A stretch of 59,641 bases of DNA from Clostridia bacterium (GTDB lineage Bacteria > Bacillota > Clostridia > Christensenellales > DTU072), in contig JAEDHK010000010.1 of assembly GCA_016297005.1 (NCBI GenBank), positions 1 to 59,641 of the forward strand, read 5' to 3'. A model generated the notes under the pieces. The model was not told where the DNA came from. It worked only from the letters and a program-made list of their open reading frames with translations, and made no database searches. Below are positions 8,697 through 17,031 of this stretch, piece by piece. Made by a program: the position numbers and the translations under genes. Position 1 is the stretch's first letter; every line of letters starts with the position of its first letter.

Positions 8697-9384
8697 CGTT
8701 GTTCTCTTCCGATTCCACGGTCTTTTCTTCCTCTTTTTCGGAGATCGCGGCTTCCGGAACGACGATCCGTTCTTCTTTTTGAGGGCTCTCGGGAACGGCT
8801 TGCTTTTGTTGTTGCGCGCGCATTTTTGCCGCCTCCTGTTCCTCTTTGCCGTAGAAGAATATAATGTAGATCAGCAGAACGATGGTGCCGACCGTGAGAC
8901 AACTGTCCGCGAAATTAAAGACGGCGAAATCGATCAGTTCGAAATAAATAAAGTCCCGAACGTACCCGAAAGCGATGCGGTCGACAATGTTACCGATAGC
9001 TCCCGCCGTGATCATGATCAGCGCGGAGCGAAGCCAAAGGTTTCTTCTTTTATAGGAGTAAAATATAAAAACGAGAAGAAAAGCGGCGCAAATTGTGGAA
9101 AGGATGGTCAAATAAACCGTCTGTCCGGAAAGCATCCCGAAGCTGGCCCCCGTATTCTGCACGGGGACGAGGCTCAGGACTCCGGAAATAATATTGATCT
9201 TTCCTTTCTCCAAACAAGCTCCGTAAACGTACTTTTTGGTAATAAGATCGATAACGATGAGCGCAACTACGATCAGAAGCTCTATTCCGCAAACAAGCCA
9301 ACGCTTTTTATCCGCGACCGCTATTTTTAGATTCTCTTTCGTTTCGGAAAGAACCTGTTTAATAGGTTTCTTTTCTTCTTGCAT
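8683..9384 (-). CDS. lspA: Lipoprotein signal peptidase LspA with a charged C-terminal tail
   Basis: This is signal peptidase II, which cleaves prolipoproteins after lipid attachment and so serves the three lipoproteins in this window. The core has four membrane helices, the TGASFGML segment and the two catalytic Asp blocks (NIVDRIAFGYVRDFI and FNFADSCL). At 233 residues it is longer than the usual 150-170. A Lys/Asp-rich cytoplasmic N-terminus of about 30 residues precedes the first helix, and about 60 Glu/Gln/Lys-rich residues follow the last helix. The tail overlaps the rluD start region. Confidence 0.93.
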   Translation of the reverse strand: MQEEKKPIKQVLSETKENLKIAVADKKRWLVCGIELLIVVALIVIDLITKKYVYGACLEKGKINIISGVLSLVPVQNTGASFGMLSGQTVYLTILSTICAAFLLVFIFYSYKRRNLWLRSALIMITAGAIGNIVDRIAFGYVRDFIYFELIDFAVFNFADSCLTVGTIVLLIYIIFFYGKEEQEAAKMRAQQQKQAVPESPQKEERIVVPEAAISEKEEEKTVESEENNDGEI

Positions 9385-9403
9385 TTTTCCTCCGGATCCG
9401 TTT

Positions 9404-9706
9404 TTACTTATATTCGCGGATCTTTCTGATCCGTCCTCCGGGAGGGATCAGAATGTATTTATCGTTTTTTACTCTTTTGACGCTTCCGCTCATGGCGTAC
9501 AAGGCGCCCGTCACGAAGTCGAGCATTCTTTGCGCCTGTTCGACGGGGAGTTCTCCCAACGCAAGCACGACGCTCTCTCCCCTTTTTAGTCGTACGAGGA
9601 TATCTTCTACCGTCTCGATCGACTCGGGAATGATCTCTATCGCTTCTTTTTGTACGATCAAAGTACCGTTCTCTTTCACATGGGTACGATCGACAAAACT
9701 TTTCAT
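9404..9706 (-). CDS. sepF: SepF-type cell division protein, core domain only
   Basis: This 100-residue protein covers the SepF core: a beta-alpha fold with IETVEDILVRLKRGESVVLAL, a dimer helix AQRMLDFVTGALYAM and the end SVKRVKNDKYILIPP. SepF binds the FtsZ tail and anchors the Z ring. Bacillus SepF has about 150 residues, with an N-terminal amphipathic membrane helix and a linker; here the core begins within about 15 residues, so the helix appears to be missing. The ATG overlaps the yggS stop as ATGA, with GGAG about 13 bases upstream. The yggS-sepF order is classical. Confidence 0.85.
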   Translation of the reverse strand: MKSFVDRTHVKENGTLIVQKEAIEIIPESIETVEDILVRLKRGESVVLALGELPVEQAQRMLDFVTGALYAMSGSVKRVKNDKYILIPPGGRIRKIREYK

Positions 9707-10353
9707 GTATAATTTCTTTCTCCGAAGATGGTCCGCCCCACTCTGACGATATTGGCTCCGCATTCGGCCGCAATAAAACAGTCTCCGCTCATGCCCATCG
9801 AAAGATATTCTATTTCGCCGTTTTTAATACGGGAAAACGCATTATAAACCTCTGTAAAGGTCTTACGCAAGAGATCTTCCGAATAAAAAGCGGGAGCGAC
9901 CGCCATTAAGCCTTTGACTCTCAGGTTTCCGTAAGCGGAAACCTTTTCCAAAAACTCTTCCGTTTCGCCCAAAAGGATGCCTCCTTTCGATTCTTCTTCT
10001 CCGGAATTGATCTCAATAAGGACGTTTTGGATGACGCCGCGTTTTTTTGCTTCTTTATCGATCGCTTCGGCAAGCTCGATCCTGTCGAGGCTATGAATAA
10101 GTTCAGCCTTGCCGACGACGTATTTTACTTTATTGGTTTGAAGTCTTCCGATAAAGTCCCACCGAAAATCGCCGACGAATTTATCCCGAAGTTCCTGCAC
10201 GCGGTTTTCTCCGGCAGCAACGCACAAACCCGTGTTCATGCACTCTCGGATCTCCTCTATCGTTCTGGTTTTCGTTGCGGCGACGATCTGAACGGAGGGA
10301 TTGATCTCGTCCAGTTTTTTACGAAGTTCTGTTACCGATTCACGTATACTCAT
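9703..10353 (-). CDS. YggS/PLPBP-family pyridoxal phosphate homeostasis protein
   Basis: This 216-residue, single-domain, alanine-racemase-like barrel binds PLP and helps maintain vitamin B6 balance. The PLP lysine lies in VAATKTR, GENRVQE follows, then WDFIGRLQTNK, and the phosphate-binding end is LSMGMSGDCFIAAECGANIVRVGRTIFG. It heads the operon that runs through sepF, lspA and rluD. No ribosome site precedes the ATG. A good promoter ends six bases before it, which predicts a leaderless transcript. Confidence 0.93.
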   Translation of the reverse strand: MSIRESVTELRKKLDEINPSVQIVAATKTRTIEEIRECMNTGLCVAAGENRVQELRDKFVGDFRWDFIGRLQTNKVKYVVGKAELIHSLDRIELAEAIDKEAKKRGVIQNVLIEINSGEEESKGGILLGETEEFLEKVSAYGNLRVKGLMAVAPAFYSEDLLRKTFTEVYNAFSRIKNGEIEYLSMGMSGDCFIAAECGANIVRVGRTIFGERNYT

Positions 10354-10359
10354 GGACTA

Positions 10360-10388
10360 ACTATAACACAAGCGGAACGAATTATCAA
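10360..10388 (-). promoter_or_regulatory. Promoter of the yggS operon, predicted leaderless
   Basis: On the minus strand, TTGATA (10388-10383), a 17-base spacer and TATAGT (10365-10360) sit between ssb and yggS. Only six bases separate the -10 from the yggS ATG, so +1 should fall on or next to the start codon. Confidence 0.65.
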
Positions 10389-10397
10389 CACTATCGG

Positions 10398-11033
10398 TTA
10401 CATTTCGTTAATTTCATCGGTTGCCTGTTCCACCCTGTTGATACTCACTTCATAAGCCGTTCTTTCTTCGATGGTACCGTCAGCCAGCACTTTTTGATAA
10501 GCTCTTGATTGAACGCGCCCGTTGACGTACACTTTCGTACCCACGGGGATTTCCCGCATGAACCGGGCGTTTCTTCCCCAGGCGATACAAGGCAAATAAT
10601 CGCTCTTATTGTACGCTCTATTGACGGCGAGAAGAACGTCGCATATTTCCCGCTTAAACGGCGTCATGCGATAAACGGGGTCTTTACAGACGTATCCGAC
10701 GATATCGATGGTATTGGGATTAAGATTGGGATCGTTGTCCAATACTTCTCGGACGAACATGGTCAGGAACAACTTACTTTTTCCGTCGACGAACTTATTA
10801 TAGCTTCTTAATTGTCCCGAAAAAGTAACAAGGCTGTCTTTGCCCAATCCGATATCGTTCAATAATCTTTCGCTGATCGTAAACGGCACGTAGTCGTTCT
10901 GTCCGCTGAGTCGCGGAACGCTGAGTATACTTTCGTAAAACCCTTCTCCGTACATCTGATGAGAGTAACGGGGAGTTTCAATAATGGTCCCGCTCAATAA
11001 AACGACGTTGTTATTCATAAATTCGTAATTCAT
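10398..11033 (-). CDS. SSB-like protein with two OB folds
   Basis: This 211-residue protein appears to contain two OB domains. Residues 1-105 include NNNVVLLSGTIIETPRYSH and the SKLFLTMFVREV strand. Residues 106-205 begin DIVGYVCKDPVYRMTPFKREICD and include LPCIAWGRNARFM and VYVNGRVQSRAY, the usual SSB core. Typical SSB has one OB fold and a flexible acidic tail ending DDIPF; this protein ends EQATDEINEM with no such tail. It may be a specialised accessory SSB rather than the main replication SSB. GGAG lies seven bases before the ATG. It follows the deacetylase by 11 bases. Confidence 0.8.
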   Translation of the reverse strand: MNYEFMNNNVVLLSGTIIETPRYSHQMYGEGFYESILSVPRLSGQNDYVPFTISERLLNDIGLGKDSLVTFSGQLRSYNKFVDGKSKLFLTMFVREVLDNDPNLNPNTIDIVGYVCKDPVYRMTPFKREICDVLLAVNRAYNKSDYLPCIAWGRNARFMREIPVGTKVYVNGRVQSRAYQKVLADGTIEERTAYEVSINRVEQATDEINEM

Positions 11034-11044
11034 AAAGGTACTCC

Positions 11045-11812
11045 TTAGGTAAGTTTTATCTGTGTGCCGTTGTTGTCGATCGTGTAGTTCTCCGTGGCAA
11101 CGAGTTCGTCCATCGTTACGGTGGCCAGTCCTTTGTTCTTCAAGCCGAGGAGGATCAACGGCAAAGCGTCCAGGATATGGTCGCTGTTGTTATGGCACAA
11201 AATGATCGATCCTTTCCGCACTCTCGACAAAACTCTTTCGGCGATGTCTTTTCCTCCGAGTCCCTTCCAATCCAGACTATCCACGTCCCATTGGATGCCG
11301 ATCATGCCCTTTTCTTTTAAAACGGAGATCAGAGCGTTATCGTAATCGCCGAAAGGCGGACGGAAAAACAGCGGTCTTTGCCCCGTCAGATTCTTCAAAG
11401 AAACGTTGACCGATTCGATCTGCTCTTCGATTTTTTCTTTGCCGAGAGTCGGAAGGTGCGGATGATCCTGACTGTGATTACCGATACAATGGCCGCGAGC
11501 CAGGATTTCTTTCGTCAATTCCGGATTTTTTTCGATCCAGAATCCTACGAGAAAAAAAGTCGCCTTGGCGTCGTATCTGTCCAGCAGGTCGAGTATCTTT
11601 TCCGTTTTATCGCTTCCCCACGCCGCGTCGAACGTAAGCGCCACCTTATTTTCTTCCGTCCGGACGGAATAAACGGGCAGCAACTTTTTGGGCTTCGCCG
11701 CGACGTCGGTCGTATTTACGCGTAACAACGCGGCTGTCAGCGCGCCTGCGATAACCAATAAACAAAGTACGGCCGCAAGAACCACTTGTCTCTTTTTTAC
11801 AACGACAAACAT
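11045..11812 (-). CDS. PdaB-like polysaccharide deacetylase (NodB domain)
   Basis: This 255-residue protein has one N-terminal membrane helix (residues 6-28) that places a NodB domain outside the membrane. The active-site motifs are complete: TFDAAWGSD (general base Asp), NHSQDHPHL (metal His pair) and RPPFGDY. The AWGS variant of motif 1 resembles PdaB, the deacetylase required for late spore stability in Bacillus. It probably removes N-acetyl groups from peptidoglycan-type glycans. The ATG at 11812 has AGGAG nine bases upstream; an ATG six codons earlier has no site. Confidence 0.85.
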   Translation of the reverse strand: MFVVVKKRQVVLAAVLCLLVIAGALTAALLRVNTTDVAAKPKKLLPVYSVRTEENKVALTFDAAWGSDKTEKILDLLDRYDAKATFFLVGFWIEKNPELTKEILARGHCIGNHSQDHPHLPTLGKEKIEEQIESVNVSLKNLTGQRPLFFRPPFGDYDNALISVLKEKGMIGIQWDVDSLDWKGLGGKDIAERVLSRVRKGSIILCHNNSDHILDALPLILLGLKNKGLATVTMDELVATENYTIDNNGTQIKLT

Positions 11813-11943
11813 TTCTTTTAACTCCTGCATTTTACCGCGCGTTACGACAAAAAGAATGACTATTTTAAACGAATGGCGTCTAAAATTGTCGAATTCTCTT
11901 TTTTAACGTGCGTGATGTTAAAAGATATGGCGGTCTTGTGTGA

Positions 11944-11952
11944 ATTATACCA
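11944..11952 (-). promoter_or_regulatory. Extended -10 element upstream of the deacetylase
   Basis: TGGTATAAT on the minus strand is a perfect extended -10 element with no clear -35. It would give a leader of about 125 bases before the deacetylase. A second candidate (TCGACA with a long spacer to TAAAAT) lies closer to the gene. Confidence 0.35.
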
Positions 11953-11969
11953 AAACCATTTAAAAAAAG

Positions 11970-13229
11970 CTAAATCGTACGAGCGATATCTTTTCGGTAG
12001 TGCATTCCGTCGTAATAAATTTTTTGCAGGTTTTTATATGCCTTTTCCGAGCATGCTCCGATATTTTCTCCCCAACAAGCCACGCTGATGACGCGACCGC
12101 CGGAAGTGCGGAGTTCTCCGTCGACCAATTTGGTACCGGCATGATACAAGCGGACGTCCGGGTCGACTTCTTCGATGGTAATCTTATTATTCTTCGTGTA
12201 ATCGAGGGGATATCCGCCGCTGGTCGCCACGACGCATACGCCGCAATTCTTCGTTACGTCGATACCGCCGAGTCCGGACAGGTCTTTATCTATTACCGCC
12301 TCGAAAAGGTCCAGAAGCGGCGTCTTGATCTGCGAGAAAATAAGCTGACTTTCTACGTCGCAGAAGCGACAAATAAAATCCACGACTTTAACGCTGTCGT
12401 TCTTGACGATCAGGCTGAATCCGATCACGCCCTGATAAACGATACCTTCCGCTTTTAACGCTTCTATCGTGGGGACGAAAATAGTATCGTACGCCTTTTG
12501 TGCGATTTCAGGCGTATAGGCCTTGGCGGGCATAGAAGCGCCCATCCCAGCGGTACTCATGCCGAGATCTCCGTCGTAAACGCGTTTATAGTTGTTGACG
12601 GCGGGAAGCGGATAAATCGCCTTGCCATCCGTAAACGCCATAACGATAACGCGATCTCCGGCGACGAATTCTTCTATATCGACCTTTTTGCCGGCTTCGC
12701 CGAAAAGCTCGGCGATCATAACGTCGTAAAGAGCGGTTTCCGCTTCTTTCGGATTACGGCAAAATATGATGCCTTTACCGGCCGTTCTTCCTTCCGTTTT
12801 GATAACCAAAGGATATTTCTGAATCTGAGAGTACTTTTTGGCTCTCGTATAATCGTTGAAAACGACGTATTGCGGCGAAGGGATGCCGTATTTTTTGCAC
12901 AAATTATGAGCGAACGACTTACTGCTTTCCAGCTGAGCCGCAGCTGCGTTGCACCCAAAAGATCTGTGTCCGTGACTGTTAAGTAATTCTACCAGGCCGC
13001 CGCTGAGCGACTCGTCGGGGTTGACGATGGTAAGTTTAATGTTCGGGTTGTCGTCCAAAAATTCGAGAATCTTATCGAAATCCGTAACGCTGATCTTGAC
13101 ACAGGTGGCGATGCCTTCCAAACCGCCGTTTCCGGGAATGCAGAAGATCGTTTCTATTCGATGGTCTTTTTTTAATTCCAAAGCAATAGCGTGTTCCCTT
13201 CCTCGCGAACCGATCAACAATACGTCCAT
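11970..13229 (-). CDS. purD: Phosphoribosylamine-glycine ligase (PurD), divergent
   Basis: This 419-residue ATP-grasp protein aligns over the whole PurD length. It has IGSRGREHAIAL at the N-terminus, GRTAGKGIIFC, a PLPAVNNYKRV block, TAGMGA, and a C-terminal ligase domain ending near GGRVISV. PurD makes glycinamide ribonucleotide in purine synthesis. Several conserved positions differ: VGPE is VNPD, and the metal-binding EFNCRFGDPE reads DFICRFCDVE, so a usual Mg ligand Asn is Ile. No other pur gene is near. The ATG at 13229 follows AGGGG; an ATG 11 codons earlier is less likely. It may be active, weakly active or repurposed. Confidence 0.82.
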   Translation of the reverse strand: MDVLLIGSRGREHAIALELKKDHRIETIFCIPGNGGLEGIATCVKISVTDFDKILEFLDDNPNIKLTIVNPDESLSGGLVELLNSHGHRSFGCNAAAAQLESSKSFAHNLCKKYGIPSPQYVVFNDYTRAKKYSQIQKYPLVIKTEGRTAGKGIIFCRNPKEAETALYDVMIAELFGEAGKKVDIEEFVAGDRVIVMAFTDGKAIYPLPAVNNYKRVYDGDLGMSTAGMGASMPAKAYTPEIAQKAYDTIFVPTIEALKAEGIVYQGVIGFSLIVKNDSVKVVDFICRFCDVESQLIFSQIKTPLLDLFEAVIDKDLSGLGGIDVTKNCGVCVVATSGGYPLDYTKNNKITIEEVDPDVRLYHAGTKLVDGELRTSGGRVISVACWGENIGACSEKAYKNLQKIYYDGMHYRKDIARTI

Positions 13230-13277
13230 AATGATTCCCCTTTTTGCTAAGAATGGCGTCAAACCCTTGACTCTTAT

Positions 13278-13306
13278 ATTTTAACAGTAAATCCGGGTTT
13301 CGTCAA
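13278..13306 (-). promoter_or_regulatory. Sigma-A promoter for purD
   Basis: On the minus strand, TTGACG (13306-13301), a 17-base spacer and TAAAAT (13283-13278) are followed by a leader of about 40 bases with AGGGG before the ATG. No riboswitch-like fold is evident. Confidence 0.75.
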
Positions 13307-13396
13307 CACCGATATTCCTGAAATTTCGTTCTTAGCATGTTATTAAGCATAAAAAATAGCAGAAAACAAACGTTTCCGGCCTGACTTTTCAAAAAA

Positions 13397-14257
13397 TTAA
13401 TCGAAAACGGCAAAAGCGCTGCAACCGCAAGGAAGGACAAAACCGTCGCGACCGGGCAGGCCGATCTCGTCGGCTTCCGTATGATGTCTCCGATCGGAAA
13501 AAACGATATCGATGATGTTTTTCATGACCGTCGGTTGTAAACCGGTCGTATAAGAATTGATCAAATAAAAAAGCGGATCGTCCGAGACGATGGCCTTCGT
13601 CAATGCAACGAGATCGAATATCCTTTCCTCCAATTTCCACATCTCTCCGCGCGGTCCCCTGCCGTATGCCGGCGGATCCATAATTATGGCGTCGTACTTC
13701 TTACCGCGGCGTATCTCTCTTTCGACGAACTTAATGCAGTCGTCGACGATAAAACGGGCTTTGCTTATATCTGCGTTACTGTGTCCCACGTTGCTTTTGG
13801 CCGTTTCGCACATGGCTTTCGCCGCGTCCACGTGACATACGGAAGCGCCCGCTTTTAAACAGGCCACCGTCGCTCCTCCCGTGTAGCCGAAAAGATTCAG
13901 CACGTTGATCGGACGCCCCGCTTCCCGGATAACCTTCATCATTCTGTCCCAGTTAACGGCTTGTTCGGGAAAAATGCCGATATGCTTAAAGTTCATCAAT
14001 CTGAGCTCGAAGGTCAGATCGCGCCAATGGACGAAGAAAGAGTCTTTGACCGGGCGAAACTTTATCCATTCGCCGCCGCCCGAAGCGCTCCTGTGATATG
14101 CCGCGGTAAGTTCTTTATACCCTTTCAACTCAAACGGGGGCCGCCATATGACCTGCGGATCCGGGCGCAAAAAGGTATACCCGGCTATTTTTTCCAGCTT
14201 TTCACCGTTTCCTGTAGCTATCAATTCATAATCTTTCCATTCCGTATTAATGATCAT
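13397..14257 (-). CDS. RlmI/RlmK-like SAM-dependent rRNA methyltransferase
   Basis: This 286-residue class I methyltransferase has the SAM-binding motif VLNLFGYTGGATVACL and the motif IV DPPAYGRGPRGEMW, which fit the RlmI/RlmK family (5-methylcytosine or guanine methylation of 23S rRNA). It lacks the N-terminal PUA domain of RlmI but has a beta-rich N-terminal region of about 100 residues. The target cannot be assigned. It starts four bases before the end of the large regulator gene, so the two are probably cotranscribed. Confidence 0.85.
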   Translation of the reverse strand: MIINTEWKDYELIATGNGEKLEKIAGYTFLRPDPQVIWRPPFELKGYKELTAAYHRSASGGGEWIKFRPVKDSFFVHWRDLTFELRLMNFKHIGIFPEQAVNWDRMMKVIREAGRPINVLNLFGYTGGATVACLKAGASVCHVDAAKAMCETAKSNVGHSNADISKARFIVDDCIKFVEREIRRGKKYDAIIMDPPAYGRGPRGEMWKLEERIFDLVALTKAIVSDDPLFYLINSYTTGLQPTVMKNIIDIVFSDRRHHTEADEIGLPGRDGFVLPCGCSAFAVFD

Positions 14258-14260
14258 AAC

Positions 14261-16891
14261 TCACACCAATTTATCTATTTCCGTTTTTAATTTTTCGCAA
14301 TCGAACAAGCCGATCTTTTCCAATCTCAACAAGAACCGCTTTGCGTTCAGATAGTCGTTCAGGCGTATCATCTCGCGGATAAGACCGGTAAGCATAAGGG
14401 ATTGTTCTTCTTTTATCCGTCTGTCTTCCTGTTTCAGGCTGGGTAATTCGCAATCAAGGGCCAAGCCCTCGTCCGTAAGCGACAACATTCTACTTGCAAG
14501 AATGGCTTTCTTTCTCAAATCGTCCGCCTCCGCGTATTCTTTTTGCAACAAGCGGTAGCTCTCTATATCGCTTTCGCATCGTTCCGTCGTCAGCCGATAT
14601 TTTCCGTTCGCGTACGTAAATTCAAACGGAATACCGTATTCCTTCAACGTCTTTCTGATCAAATTGTTCGTCGTTTTCAGGTTATTGATCGCGGAAGCGT
14701 ACACGTAGTCGGACCAGATTTCCGAAATGATCTTATTCCTTTCTATGCCGTCCGGATAAAAGCTGTACAACAGAAACAGTTCTTTACACTTTCTTGTCTT
14801 CCAGAAGATCTCTCTTTTGTCCATGTAGACGGCGGAACTGCCGAAATACTTGACCTGAATATTTTTTCTCCCCACCGTCGCTTCTTTGTTGCGAACAAGA
14901 AGAAGCGACATTTTCGAAATATAATCGGAGCATATCCCGTTTCTTTCGGCAAACGAGATAAGGGGAGTAAAGAGAGTCCTCAGAACGACAATGGCGTTAT
15001 CATACTCCCTTTTTTCAGCTACGCTCAATAGTTTTTCCAGACGTTTTTCGACGACGGAATAAGGTTCCGCGTCAAGGGTGCAGGCAATTTCGAGCGCCGC
15101 GGTAAGGAATGAGAAAAAAGCGTCCGTATTCGTCTTCTGCACCTTTTGCAAAATGGCTATTGCACGGTTGTTATTCCGGAGCATCCATTCGCAATAGGCA
15201 ATCGAAGTAAACAAGAGAGAGCTCTCTTCTCTGTCTTCTCTTTCGCACAGAACGGCGTATAAGAGGGCGAGAGAGCGGCCGAAATCGGGGTCGCCGGCTT
15301 CGGCGTAAAACAGGCTTTGCAAGGCAATTCCGAGCATTCCCTCCGGATTATACACGTCTTTATTCTCGATCTTTTTCAGACAAGACAAGACTTGCGCCTT
15401 GTTCCCTTCGTACAAGTAACCGCAACACTCGAGAAGGGTATTGGACGTCTCTTTCGCATAGCTTGCGACGATGTCGATGGGCATATTAAAAAAGAACGAC
15501 CACGATTGCGCGTAAGAATAGCGATAGTAATCGCATAATTCTTTTATGCGCAACAAGAATTTTTTCGCCTCGACATAGTTACCGATCGCGGCATAAATTT
15601 TCGAAACGTAATGCAAAAAGACGATATCTTTCGTCCCCTCCTCGAAAATACGCTCCGTTGTTTTAATAAACCCCGGCAAAACGCCGAGCGTTTTCTTTTC
15701 CGAATAAGTCAGGTAACCGATGAAACCCACGCACGAAAAAAGCAATTCCGGTTCCTTGTCAAGCTCGTTGCAAAACCGGTTAAACGCTTCTTTTCTGACG
15801 TCGGGCAAGTAAAAGGACAGCATATAGTACGCTTTTTTCCGGACGCTCTCTCTCTCTGTTTTTTTCGACGCTTCGAGAGCGCCGCGAAAATCGCCTGCAG
15901 CCGCTTTCGTAAACGCGTTACAGATTGGCAGATCGGGTAAAGACAACTTATACCGCATAAACAGTCTGCAAACGAAATCTTCCTGTCCTTTTTCAAACAA
16001 AACGGCAACCGTTTTTTCCACCATGTCGGGCTTATTGAATTCGATTGCCTTTTCAAGCGCGCTTCTGTACTGCCCGTTTTCAAAATAAAAAGAGACGTAC
16101 TTTTGGGTCAATTCAGAAAAAGATCGACAGGGTTTGTCGCATACTTTTTCCAAAGCGGCGTGGGCAAGTGGATGGAAGCTATAAAAATCGCCTGCTTTCA
16201 AAATAACGGAACGATAATTGCGCGCAAGAGCTGCCAGAAGAAGAGAAGATCCGGGAAATAATCTTTCGGCAAAATTATTATCGACGTAAGGGCAAACCGA
16301 CAGTTCTTTCAGAACGTGCAGCCGACTCTCATCGAAAAAATCCTCGGTAAAAACGCTTTCTGAAAAGGGCAATTCTTCTCCCGGTCGATCGCAAACGATG
16401 ATCCTCGGAAACGCGCGATCGTTCATACCGTAAAAAATATGCGGAACCGCGGTAGAACAAAAGACCAGCTTTAAATTATCGGGACACTCGGCCATCAGAT
16501 ACTCGAAAATAGAAAAATCGAAAGAGGGATCAAGTTTTTCGAGCGCCGTCAAAAAGAACAGGCAATCGTTATGCACGAGAAATATTTTTAACAATATTTT
16601 TTTCAGAAGCATGCGTTCGTAACCGTCCTGACGACAGTTTACGTATGCTTCCGCAACCGCATATTCTTCTTCCGAAAGCACGGTTTTTGCGAAATACAGC
16701 AAAAAATCGACCTGCGTATTCCAGGCGGCGGAGTAAGTGTATACCGTATGATAATTGTTGGTCAGATCGGGTAAGAAATCGAGATACGACGGCTCGGTCG
16801 GACACAAAAGAAAGACCGGAGCCTGTCCGGACATGATACTGTTTATAATCCTGTTGTTCCGATCGCGACGAGACGGTTGATTAATTAACAT
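14261..16891 (-). CDS. Large SARP/MalT-like transcriptional regulator with a decayed ATPase domain
   Basis: This protein of about 876 residues reads in order as a STAND/MalT-like N-terminal region (residues 1-300), helical TPR-like repeats (300-670), an OmpR-type winged helix (about 675-770, including RKCKELFLLYSFYPDGIERNK and NNLKTTNNLIRKTLKEYGI) and a bacterial transcriptional activator helical domain. The Walker A site is absent: where MalT has GYGKTT the protein has EPSYLD. The Walker B region (FFLTALEKLD) and the SR-type sensor (FCSTAVP) are also changed, so ATP switching is unlikely. The ATG at 16891 lies six bases after a -10 box; an ATG six codons upstream overlaps that promoter. It diverges from asd-dapB; targets are unknown. 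Confidence 0.8.
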   Translation of the reverse strand: MLINQPSRRDRNNRIINSIMSGQAPVFLLCPTEPSYLDFLPDLTNNYHTVYTYSAAWNTQVDFLLYFAKTVLSEEEYAVAEAYVNCRQDGYERMLLKKILLKIFLVHNDCLFFLTALEKLDPSFDFSIFEYLMAECPDNLKLVFCSTAVPHIFYGMNDRAFPRIIVCDRPGEELPFSESVFTEDFFDESRLHVLKELSVCPYVDNNFAERLFPGSSLLLAALARNYRSVILKAGDFYSFHPLAHAALEKVCDKPCRSFSELTQKYVSFYFENGQYRSALEKAIEFNKPDMVEKTVAVLFEKGQEDFVCRLFMRYKLSLPDLPICNAFTKAAAGDFRGALEASKKTERESVRKKAYYMLSFYLPDVRKEAFNRFCNELDKEPELLFSCVGFIGYLTYSEKKTLGVLPGFIKTTERIFEEGTKDIVFLHYVSKIYAAIGNYVEAKKFLLRIKELCDYYRYSYAQSWSFFFNMPIDIVASYAKETSNTLLECCGYLYEGNKAQVLSCLKKIENKDVYNPEGMLGIALQSLFYAEAGDPDFGRSLALLYAVLCEREDREESSLLFTSIAYCEWMLRNNNRAIAILQKVQKTNTDAFFSFLTAALEIACTLDAEPYSVVEKRLEKLLSVAEKREYDNAIVVLRTLFTPLISFAERNGICSDYISKMSLLLVRNKEATVGRKNIQVKYFGSSAVYMDKREIFWKTRKCKELFLLYSFYPDGIERNKIISEIWSDYVYASAINNLKTTNNLIRKTLKEYGIPFEFTYANGKYRLTTERCESDIESYRLLQKEYAEADDLRKKAILASRMLSLTDEGLALDCELPSLKQEDRRIKEEQSLMLTGLIREMIRLNDYLNAKRFLLRLEKIGLFDCEKLKTEIDKLV

Positions 16892-16897
16892 GTATAA

Positions 16898-16926
16898 ATG
16901 GTAAAACATCGGTAAAAAAAAGTCAA
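16898..16926 (-). promoter_or_regulatory. Promoter of the large regulator, predicted leaderless
   Basis: TTGACT (16926-16921), a 17-base spacer and TACCAT (16903-16898) end six bases before the ATG at 16891. There is no ribosome site. Confidence 0.45.
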
Positions 16927-16964
16927 ACGAAAGGAAGATTTTTATTTAAAAAAGGTGATTTTCA

Positions 16965-16993
16965 TTGACGAGAACTAAAAATAATGATAATAT
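16965..16993 (+). promoter_or_regulatory. Sigma-A promoter for asd-dapB
   Basis: TTGACG (16965-16970), a 17-base spacer and TAATAT (16988-16993) are followed by a leader of about 30 bases containing AAGGAG. There is no room for a lysine riboswitch. Confidence 0.8.
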
Positions 16994-17031
16994 TCTTTCT
17001 ATATTATCATATGTGAAGGAGACACATTTTT

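Noticed and set aside
16892..16909. The ATG at 16909 as the start of the large regulator.
   Set aside because: It lies inside the promoter spacer of the only good promoter and has no ribosome site; the ATG at 16891 fits better.
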